A stretch of DNA of 64,000 nt from Collinsella aerofaciens (lineage in GTDB: Bacteria > Actinomycetota > Coriobacteriia > Coriobacteriales > Coriobacteriaceae). The notes beneath the pieces were generated by a model. That model ran no database searches. It worked only from the letters and a program-made list of their open reading frames with translations, and had not been told where the DNA came from. This document shows, piece after piece, positions 27,027 to 33,985 of this stretch (position 1 is the first letter of the stretch; each line of letters begins with the position of its first letter). The translations under genes and the position numbers were made by a program. The stretch is taken from contig NZ_JAQLDU010000013.1 in NCBI RefSeq assembly GCF_028209625.1, positions 1 to 64,000 on the forward strand. The letters run 5' to 3'.

Positions 27027-28094
27027 ATGTCCGACAATATGCAGCCTATCGATGAATTTTTGGACGACGAGTCCCCGGATGCTAAGGCGACCGAGGCCTA
27101 TGAGGAAGTCGAGGAGTTCGACCCGTTTGAGGGCATGAGCGACGAGGAGCTCGACGCCCTGTGCGATGAGGACGACAGCCTCGCGGGCTTTGGCGACGTT
27201 GAGCCCGGTTTCCGCAGTGGCTTCGTGGCCTTGGTCGGCCGCCCCAACGCCGGTAAGTCAACGCTGCTCAACGCCTGCTATGGCAAAAAGGTCGCCATCA
27301 CCTCGCCGGTGGCCCAGACGACCCGCCGCCGCATGCGCGCCGTCGTCAACCGCCCCGGCTACCAGCTGGTCTTTGTCGATACCCCGGGTATCCACAAGCC
27401 CAAGGACGGTCTAGGGTCCGAGCTGAACAAGAGCGCGCTGTTCGAGCTGAACGATGTCGATGTTGTCGCGTTTTTGATTGATGCCACCAAACCGATCGGC
27501 AGGGGAGACGCCTGGGTTGCCGAGCGTGTCAAGAATGCCCGTTCCAAGAAGGTCCTGGTGCTCACCAAGGCCGATGAAGCCGACCCCGCACAGGTCATGG
27601 AGCAGCTTAAGGCCGCCCACGAGCTTATGGAATATGACGACGAGATCGTGACGTCGTCGGTCAAGAACTTTAACGTCGATGCCTTCATCGAGACCGTTGC
27701 GCACTTTTTGCCCGAGGGTCCGCGTTGGTTCCCCGAGGACATGGGTACCGACGCTTCCGACGAGACGCTCGTTGCCGAGTTTGTGCGCGAAAAGGTCTTG
27801 CGCCGCACCCGTGATGAGATTCCGCACTCCGTTGGCGTTATTTGCGATGCGCTCGAGCAGACCAAGAAGGTGCTGCGTGTGCACGCCACCATTTATGTCG
27901 AGCGTGAGGGCCAAAAGGGCATCATCATCGGCAAGGGCGGCGAGATGATCAAGCATATCGGCATCGACGCCCGTCGCGATCTTGAGCGCATCTTTGGCAC
28001 GCAGGTCTTTTTGGAGTTGGACGTGAAGGTCAAGGCCGGTTGGCGCGACGACGAGGCTCAGATTCGCCGTTTTGGCTACAACGCCGAGGACTAA
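27027..28094 (+). CDS. era: GTPase Era with acidic N-terminal extension
   Basis: 355 aa from ATG 27027. The first ~58 residues are highly acidic (DEFLDDESPD...DEEELD-like, rich in Asp/Glu) and are not part of usual ~300-aa Era. Then come the GTPase motifs GRPNAGKSTL, DTPGIHKP and TKAD, and a C-terminal KH domain with IIIGKGGEMIKHIG. It binds 16S rRNA during 30S assembly. The tail could be a regulatory or protein-contact segment; that is inferred from composition only. Confidence 0.93.
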   Translation: MSDNMQPIDEFLDDESPDAKATEAYEEVEEFDPFEGMSDEELDALCDEDDSLAGFGDVEPGFRSGFVALVGRPNAGKSTLLNACYGKKVAITSPVAQTTRRRMRAVVNRPGYQLVFVDTPGIHKPKDGLGSELNKSALFELNDVDVVAFLIDATKPIGRGDAWVAERVKNARSKKVLVLTKADEADPAQVMEQLKAAHELMEYDDEIVTSSVKNFNVDAFIETVAHFLPEGPRWFPEDMGTDASDETLVAEFVREKVLRRTRDEIPHSVGVICDALEQTKKVLRVHATIYVEREGQKGIIIGKGGEMIKHIGIDARRDLERIFGTQVFLELDVKVKAGWRDDEAQIRRFGYNAED

Positions 28095-28109
28095 GGACGC
28101 GCAGCGCGC

Positions 28110-28859
28110 ATGGCAGGCTCCCGGACATATCGCACGAAGGTGATCGTGCTCGACAAGACCAAGCTCAAAGAGACCGATCTGATTCTGACGATGCTTGACG
28201 AGCGGGGTCGTCAGGTTCGTGCCGTGGCAAAGGGGGCCCGCAAACCCGGTGGGCGCTTGGCGGCGCGCTGCGAATTATTCTGTACCGTCGATATGCTGCT
28301 CGCACATGGACGCTCGCTCGACGTTGTTTCTCAGGCCGAGCTTTTGGAAGCGCCGGTTGGCGCCGCGCCCGATTACGAGACGACCTGCGCCGCAAGCGCG
28401 ATTGCCGAGGTCGCGCGCGTGTGCTCATTCGAGGACGCCGAGGACCCGTTTACCTTTGCCATCACGCAGCGGGCGCTCACGCTTGTCGGCTGTGGGCTCG
28501 ACTCGGCACATATGGACCTGCTCGTGGCGGCCTTTGTCTTTAAACTTCTGTCGCACGTGGGCTATCGACCCGATTTTTCGGCCTGCGTGCTGTGCGGAGA
28601 CCCCATGCTGTCGTACTTTTCGCCCCAGGCGGGCGGGCTCATGTGCGGTTCGTGCGCGTCGAGCGTTCCGGGTGCTGAGCTGGTTTCGACCGGTGAGGTC
28701 GAGTGGCTGCGCGCCCTCATGTCCATGACCTTCGATGCACTCATGGTCGAGCGAATCGACCCGCATACGGCGGCGTTCTTGCTCGGGCTTTCGCATGTGT
28801 GGGCTGCGACGCACACCGACCAGCGCCTCCGTGCGATGGAATTCATGTTGGGTCGGTGA
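28110..28859 (+). CDS. recO: DNA repair protein RecO
   Basis: 249 aa from ATG 28110. N-terminal OB fold (TKVIVLDKTKLKETDLIL), helical middle, and a four-cysteine zinc site (CVLCGD...GGLMCGSC). It loads RecA on SSB-coated DNA in the RecFOR pathway. The era-recO pairing is common. The next gene, rpsO, is 138 bp away. Confidence 0.93.
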   Translation: MAGSRTYRTKVIVLDKTKLKETDLILTMLDERGRQVRAVAKGARKPGGRLAARCELFCTVDMLLAHGRSLDVVSQAELLEAPVGAAPDYETTCAASAIAEVARVCSFEDAEDPFTFAITQRALTLVGCGLDSAHMDLLVAAFVFKLLSHVGYRPDFSACVLCGDPMLSYFSPQAGGLMCGSCASSVPGAELVSTGEVEWLRALMSMTFDALMVERIDPHTAAFLLGLSHVWAATHTDQRLRAMEFMLGR

Positions 28860-28961
28860 TGATGCGCATGGGCGGTCTGCTTGTGGTAACATACCGACCT
28901 GTTGGTACCTCGACCTTGGATGCTCGCTCCACCGACGGCTTCCCAGTCCGAGGCGAATAGT

Positions 28962-28977
28962 GTCGCCCGCGGGCGAC
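28962..28977 (+). repeat. Perfect palindrome in the rpsO leader
   Basis: GTCGCCCGCGGGCGAC, self-complementary over 16 bases, 20 bp before the S15 start. It could fold as a hairpin close to the ribosome site or be part of an S15 feedback element. Confidence 0.6.
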
Positions 28978-28997
28978 AAGAAACGAAAGGTGAAACA

Positions 28998-29276
28998 ATG
29001 ACTGTTTCCAAAGAGCGCAAGGCTGAGCTGACTGCCCAGTTCGGTAACACCCCGGTCGACACCGGCAACCCCAAGGTTCAGGTCGCCATCCTGTCCGAGC
29101 GCATCAAGGAGCTGACCGAGCACATGAAGTCCCACCAGAAGGACTTCCACACCCGTCGTGGCCTGCTCATGCTCGTCGGCCGTCGTCGTCGTCTTCTCTC
29201 CTACATCAAGAAGAACGACATCGTCGAGTACCGTGAGCTCATCAAGGCTCTGGGCATCCGCGACAACATCCAGTAA
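28998..29276 (+). CDS. rpsO: 30S ribosomal protein S15
   Basis: 92 aa from ATG 28998 (MTVSKERKAEL) with GAAAGG upstream. Four-helix protein with the rRNA-contact stretch SHQKDFHTRRGLLMLVGRRR. Binds 16S rRNA helix 22 junction. Followed by a terminator and then pnp, the classic rpsO-pnp order. Confidence 0.97.
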   Translation: MTVSKERKAELTAQFGNTPVDTGNPKVQVAILSERIKELTEHMKSHQKDFHTRRGLLMLVGRRRRLLSYIKKNDIVEYRELIKALGIRDNIQ

Positions 29277-29291
29277 GGATTTGTACATGCT

Positions 29292-29323
29292 AAGAGCGTC
29301 CTGCGCAGCGGGGCGCTCTTTTT
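29292..29323 (+). terminator. Rho-independent terminator between rpsO and pnp
   Basis: AAGAGCG (29292-29298) / CGCTCTT (29314-29320) plus internal G-C pairs, followed by a T-run. Confidence 0.85.
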
Positions 29324-29390
29324 GTGTAAGGGCGCGAACAATCACGCTCTGAAGCGTGGCGGGGGCAGGGGGCCCGCGTCACATGAGAAG

Positions 29391-29413
29391 CCCACAGGCA
29401 AGGGGCCTGTGGG
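29391..29413 (+). promoter_or_regulatory. Hairpin in the pnp leader
   Basis: Perfect arms CCCACAGGC (29391-29399) and GCCTGTGGG (29405-29413), ending 13 nt before the pnp ATG and abutting the ribosome site AAAGGAG. A weaker GC-rich stem lies upstream (29352-29382). In other bacteria pnp mRNA has a cleavable leader stem used for autoregulation; that role is suggested here by analogy only. Confidence 0.55.
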
Positions 29414-29426
29414 GTAAAGGAGAACA

Positions 29427-31673
29427 ATGACACTCGTATCCAAGACCTTTGAGCTGTACGGCAAGACCTACACCTTTGAGTCCGGCGAGCTTGCCAAGCA
29501 GGCCACCGGCGCCTGCCTGGTCAAGCAGGGCGACACCACGATGCTCGACACCGTGGTTGTCTCCAAGGAGCGCAAGAACTACGACTTCTTCCCGCTGACC
29601 GTCGACTTCAACGAGAAGATGTACGCAGCCGGCCGCATCCCGGGTGGTTACCTCAAGCGTGAGGGCCGTCCCAGCGAGAAGGCCACGCTCACCGCGCGCA
29701 TGATTGACCGTCCGATTCGCCCGAGCTTCCCGGACGGCTTCCGCAACGAGGTGCACATTGTCGCCACCTCGCTCGTCGCCGACCAGGTCAACCCCTTCGA
29801 CGTCATCAACGTCATGGGTGCCTCCCTGGCCATGACGCTCGGCGGTGTGCCCTTCGAGGGCCCGCTTGCCTGCGTGCGCATCGGCCGCAACGTGGAGACC
29901 GGCGAGTTTATCGTCAACCCCACCTATGAGGAGCGCGAGAACTCCGATCTGGACCTGGAGCTGGGTGGCTCCGCCGACTTCATCTCGATGGTCGAGGCCG
30001 GCGCCGAGGAGATCTCCGAGGACGACATGCTCGCCGCCATGAAGTTTGGCCAGGAGGCCCTTGCTGCCTTCTGCCAGGCTCAGGACGAGTTTGTCGCCGA
30101 GTGGGAGCAGATCAACGGCGCCATCGTCAAGAAGGAGTACCCGCTCGACCAGCCCGTCGAGGAGGTCCAGGAGCGCATCTTCGCCCACTACGACGAGATG
30201 GCAGCCGCCCTTCGCGACGCCGACAAGCTCTCCCGTATCGGTAAGGTCGAGGCTCTGAAGGAGTCCGTCCGTGCCGAGTTCACCGAGGAGGAGCAGTCCG
30301 CTTGGGAGCGCGAGATTCCCGTGGCGCTCAAGAAGCTCGAGAAGAAGGCTATGCGTACCATGGTCGTCGAGACCGGCGAGCGCGTCGACGGCCGTGCCGC
30401 CGATGAGATTCGCCCCATCATGGTGAAGGATAACTACCTGCCGCTCGTTCACGGCTCCGGTCTGTTCCAGCGTGGCCAGACCCAGGTGCTTTCCGTCCTG
30501 TCGCTCGGTATGCTCAACGAGGGCCAGCGTCTGGATACCATCGAGCCCACCGAGGGCAAGCGCTACATGCACCACTACAACTTCCCGCCGTTCTGCACCG
30601 GCGAGACCGGCCGCATGGGCAGCCCCAAGCGCCGTGAGATCGGTCACGGCAACCTGGCCGAGCGCGCCCTGCTTCCGGTGCTCCCCGACGAGAACGAGTT
30701 CCCCTACGCCATCCGCGTGGTCTCCGAGGTCATGGAGTCCAACGGCTCCTCTTCGATGGCTTCGACCTGCGGCTCCACGCTCGCCCTTATGGACGGCGGC
30801 GTGCCCATTAAGCGCCCGGTCTCCGGTATCGCCATGGGCCTGATCCAGGAGGAGGGCAAGACCGTGGTCCTGTCCGACATCCAGGGTCTCGAGGACTTCC
30901 TGGGCGACATGGACTTTAAGGTCACCGGCACCACCGAGGGCATCACCGCCCTGCAGATGGACAACAAGGCCACCGGCCTTACCTTCGACATCCTGGCGCG
31001 CGCCCTGCAGCAGGCCAAGGAGGGTCGCGCCTTCATCCTGCAGAAGATGCTCGATGTGATCCCCGAGCCGCGTCATACCACGCGCAGCACCGCCCCGCGC
31101 ATCGTCTCCATCCAGGTTCCGACCGATAAGATCCGTGACGTCATCGGTTCCGGCGGTAAGGTCATCCGCGGCATCCAGGACGAGACCGGCGCTTCGGTCG
31201 ACATCCAGGAGGACGGCACCGTCTTTGTCGGCGGCACCGGCGAGTCCGTCGATCAGGCTGTCGAGCGTATCAAGCTCATCATCAAGGTTCCCGAGCCGGG
31301 CGAGGAGTACACCGGTCGTGTGGTCTCCATCCAGCCCTTCGGCGCCTTCGTGAACCTGTTGCCCGGTAAGGACGGCCTGCTGCACATCTCCCGCGTCGCC
31401 AAGGGTCGTGTGGAGAAGGTCGAGGACGTCCTCAACGTGGGCGACGAGGTCAAGGTCGTCGTCATCGAGGTCGACGATCGCGGCAAGATCTCGCTCGATC
31501 GTCTGGACAAGCCCGAGGCCCCGGCTCGTGCCGAGGGTGCCTCCGAGGGCGACGGCGAGCACTTCCAGCGCCGTGAGCGTCCGCGTCGCGAGCGCTCCGA
31601 GCGCAGCGACCGTCCGCGCCGTCCCGGCGACAACGGAGGCCGCAAGCCCCGCCGTCACCACGACGCCGAGTAA
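29427..31673 (+). CDS. pnp: Polyribonucleotide nucleotidyltransferase (PNPase)
   Basis: 748 aa from ATG 29427. Two RNase PH domains joined by a helical linker (KRYMHHYNFPPFCTGETGR in the second), then KH (VIGSGGKVIRGIQ) and S1 (GRVVSIQPFGAFVNLLPG) domains. The tail after about residue 700 is Arg/Glu-rich (RRERPRRERSERSDR), a low-complexity extension. Phosphorolytic 3'-5' RNA decay. The downstream intergenic region carries a large inverted-repeat pair before rnj. Confidence 0.97.
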   Translation: MTLVSKTFELYGKTYTFESGELAKQATGACLVKQGDTTMLDTVVVSKERKNYDFFPLTVDFNEKMYAAGRIPGGYLKREGRPSEKATLTARMIDRPIRPSFPDGFRNEVHIVATSLVADQVNPFDVINVMGASLAMTLGGVPFEGPLACVRIGRNVETGEFIVNPTYEERENSDLDLELGGSADFISMVEAGAEEISEDDMLAAMKFGQEALAAFCQAQDEFVAEWEQINGAIVKKEYPLDQPVEEVQERIFAHYDEMAAALRDADKLSRIGKVEALKESVRAEFTEEEQSAWEREIPVALKKLEKKAMRTMVVETGERVDGRAADEIRPIMVKDNYLPLVHGSGLFQRGQTQVLSVLSLGMLNEGQRLDTIEPTEGKRYMHHYNFPPFCTGETGRMGSPKRREIGHGNLAERALLPVLPDENEFPYAIRVVSEVMESNGSSSMASTCGSTLALMDGGVPIKRPVSGIAMGLIQEEGKTVVLSDIQGLEDFLGDMDFKVTGTTEGITALQMDNKATGLTFDILARALQQAKEGRAFILQKMLDVIPEPRHTTRSTAPRIVSIQVPTDKIRDVIGSGGKVIRGIQDETGASVDIQEDGTVFVGGTGESVDQAVERIKLIIKVPEPGEEYTGRVVSIQPFGAFVNLLPGKDGLLHISRVAKGRVEKVEDVLNVGDEVKVVVIEVDDRGKISLDRLDKPEAPARAEGASEGDGEHFQRRERPRRERSERSDRPRRPGDNGGRKPRRHHDAE

Positions 31674-31696
31674 CAGCCGTACATAACCAGCACCGC

Positions 31697-31727
31697 AAGG
31701 GCGACTCCGGACGGGGGCCGCCCTTTT
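31697..31727 (+). terminator. Rho-independent terminator after pnp
   Basis: AAGGGCG (31697-31703) / CGCCCTT (31719-31725) with a 15-nt loop and TTTT. Confidence 0.8.
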
Positions 31728-31733
31728 GCTGTT

Positions 31734-31853
31734 CCCGGCGGGGGCCGCGGGTAAAGTTTCCTGCTCTACAGTCCTGCGCAAGACGGAAAGCACATTAAGT
31801 GCTTTCCTTTGCGTGCGGAACTCGCGATAAACTTCATATGCGGCCCTCCCGGG
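31734..31853 (+). repeat. Palindromic structured element, subtype I, copy A
   Basis: Outer arms 31734-31748 and 31840-31853 pair with one mismatch and one bulge. An inner closing stem is AAGTTT/AAACTT (31754-31759, 31829-31834). Inside are two conserved unpaired blocks, TGCTCTACAGTCCTGC (31762-31777) and GTGCGGAACTCGCG (31812-31825). The central hairpin has arms GGAAAGCAC and GTGCTTTCC around ATTAA. It is homologous to copy B on the opposite strand. The outer and central stems differ between copies but keep pairing. No reading frame. Confidence 0.85.
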
Positions 31854-31973
31854 CGCAAGCAAAAGGACTGGTTAGTGCCGCTCGCTATTTAGTTAGACAG
31901 TCTATTCAGTAGTCAGATTTCAGATCTGTAGATAGCCGCAGCAGCATCTTCCCAGATAAAACCGACCAAAATA

Positions 31974-31999
31974 AACCTGTCCCTTTTTGGCAGGTTTCC
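31974..31999 (-). terminator. Possible terminator hairpin between the two structured elements
   Basis: AAACCTG / CAGGTTT around an 11-nt loop. On the minus strand it is followed by ATTTTGG. Its right arm merges with the left arm of copy B, so the two folds compete. Confidence 0.4.
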
Positions 32000-32125
32000 C
32001 GTGGGGCGGGCACTGATGAAGTTTATCGCGAGTTCCGCACGAACAGGAGGCCACTTAATGTGGCCTCCGTCGTGAGCAGGACTGTAGAGCAGGAAACTTC
32101 ATCAGTGCCCGCCCCACGGGAAACC
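31993..32125 (-). repeat. Palindromic structured element, subtype I, copy B
   Basis: Perfect 32-bp inverted arms at 31993-32024 and 32094-32125. The interior carries the same two conserved blocks as copy A, in reverse orientation. The central hairpin is GGAGGCCAC / GTGGCCTCC around TTAAT, where copy A has GGAAAGCAC / GTGCTTTCC: compensated changes. It ends 188 bp before rnj. The region 31854-31973 between the copies contains no gene that I can support. Confidence 0.85.
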
Positions 32126-32313
32126 GGCGGGATAGACCGGTTTGGATGGGGCTTTGATGCATGGGTGGTCTGTTGGTGGGCAAATGGGTATCATACTGTG
32201 GTTATTGCATCGACTCTGCGATGCATATTTGTACGTTCCCGGCGGTCGGTTTGCCAGAAGCGCCCCGTCGGTTGTTCCAGACACGTTTCGAAGAAAGGAA
32301 ACAACACTCACCT

Positions 32314-33984
32314 ATGGCAGCTAAAAAATCATCTCCCTTGAAGATCATTCCGCTTGGCGGCCTTGACGGCATCGGCAAGAACATGACGGTCTTCGAGTGC
32401 GGCGACGACATGGTGCTCGTCGACGCCGGCCTTATGTTCCCGGATGACTCCCAGCCCGGTATCGACCTGGTGCTTCCCGACTACACCTATGTTCTTGAGA
32501 ACGAGGAGAAGCTCCGCGGCATCATCGTCACCCACGGCCACGAGGACCACACCGGTTCGCTTCCGTATCTGCTGCAGGACCTCAACAATAAGGTGCCCAT
32601 CTTCTCGAGCAAGCTGACGCTCGGCTTTATCGAGGGCAAGCTCTCCGAGTTCCGCATCCGCGCACCCAAGTTCCGTGAGGTCAAGGGCGGCAGCCATGTC
32701 AACCTCGGCGGCATCTCGCTCGACTTCTTCTCGATGACGCACTCCATCCCCGGCGCTCTGGGCGTGTTCATTCGCACCAACCAGGGCACCGTTATGCACA
32801 CCGGCGACTTTAAGCTCGACCAGACGCCCATCGACGGCGTCACGCCCGACTATGCCGCTATCAGCCGTTTTGCCAAGCAGGGCATCGACCTGCTGCTTTC
32901 CGACTCCACCAATGCCACGGTTCCCGGCTTTACCAAGTCCGAGGCCGAGGTTGGTCCCAACCTGTTGCACGCCATCAAGAACGCCCCGGGTCGTGTGTTC
33001 GTCGCGTCGTTCTCGAGCCACATCCATCGTCTGCAGCAGATCTGCGATGCCGCCCGCAAGTGCGGCCGTAAGGTCGTTGTGACCGGTCGCTCCATGCTCA
33101 CGAACACCCGCGTGGCGCGTGAGCTGGGCTACCTCAACATCGATGACGCCGATATCATCGATGCCTTCGATATCGATAACCTGCCCGACGATAAGATTGT
33201 CGTCATGTGCACTGGTTCGCAGGGCGAGCCGCTGTCGGCCCTGTCCCGCATGGCCAATGGCGAGCACAAGACGCTCTCCATCCACGAGGGCGATACCGTT
33301 ATCCTTTCGGCAACTCCCGTTCCTGGCAACGAGAAGGCCGTCCAGCAGGTCGTCAACAGCCTGGCCAAGCTCGGCTGCGACGTGTGGGATAAGAACCGCG
33401 CTCTCGTCCACGTCTCGGGTCACGGTAGCCAGGAGGAGCTCAAGCTCCTGATGGCCATGGCCAAGCCCACGTACTTTATGCCGGTTCACGGTGAGGCCGT
33501 GCATCTGCGCGCCCATGCCCAGCTGGCCCGCAAGATGGGCATCAAGGACGATCATATCTTTATCCTCGATAACGGCGACACGCTCGAGATGCGCGGTGGT
33601 ATCGTCAAGCGCGGTACGCCCGTCGAGTCCGGTGTCGTTTACGTCGACGGCCTGCGTATCGGCGATACCGACCCCATCGTCCTGCGCGATCGCCAGAAGC
33701 TCGCCAACGACGGTATGGTCACGGCCGTTGCCATCGTCTCCCTCAAACACAAGAAGATCGAGGCCATCGAGTTCTCGGGCCGCGGCGTCTCGTTTGCCAT
33801 CGACGACCAGTTCTCCGAGGATGCCTCCGCGTCCATTATGAAGACGATCGAGAAGGGTAAGTTTAGCTTTACCAGCAGCGGTTCCGATGCCATTCGCAAG
33901 GCCGTGCGCGATTCGCTCTCTAACTTTATCTGGAGCCGTACGCGCACCCGTCCGATGATCATCCCGGTCGTCATGGAGGTTTAG
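32314..33984 (+). CDS. rnj: Ribonuclease J
   Basis: 556 aa from ATG 32314 (MAAKKSSPLKIIPLGGLDG); the frame upstream is open but overlaps untranslated leader. Metallo-beta-lactamase motif THGHEDHTGSLPYLL, MTHSIPGALG, HTGDFK and the beta-CASP segment with VSGHGSQEEL and PVHGE. Has both 5'-3' exonuclease and endonuclease activity in studied members. AAAGGAA lies about 14 nt upstream, a long spacing. It leads a run with ftsK and the rodZ-like gene. Confidence 0.95.
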   Translation: MAAKKSSPLKIIPLGGLDGIGKNMTVFECGDDMVLVDAGLMFPDDSQPGIDLVLPDYTYVLENEEKLRGIIVTHGHEDHTGSLPYLLQDLNNKVPIFSSKLTLGFIEGKLSEFRIRAPKFREVKGGSHVNLGGISLDFFSMTHSIPGALGVFIRTNQGTVMHTGDFKLDQTPIDGVTPDYAAISRFAKQGIDLLLSDSTNATVPGFTKSEAEVGPNLLHAIKNAPGRVFVASFSSHIHRLQQICDAARKCGRKVVVTGRSMLTNTRVARELGYLNIDDADIIDAFDIDNLPDDKIVVMCTGSQGEPLSALSRMANGEHKTLSIHEGDTVILSATPVPGNEKAVQQVVNSLAKLGCDVWDKNRALVHVSGHGSQEELKLLMAMAKPTYFMPVHGEAVHLRAHAQLARKMGIKDDHIFILDNGDTLEMRGGIVKRGTPVESGVVYVDGLRIGDTDPIVLRDRQKLANDGMVTAVAIVSLKHKKIEAIEFSGRGVSFAIDDQFSEDASASIMKTIEKGKFSFTSSGSDAIRKAVRDSLSNFIWSRTRTRPMIIPVVMEV

Positions 33985-33985
33985 T

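Noticed and set aside
32207..32224. GCATCG/CGATGC hairpin in the rnj leader considered as a riboswitch
   Set aside because: Only a 6-bp stem with no conserved aptamer features.
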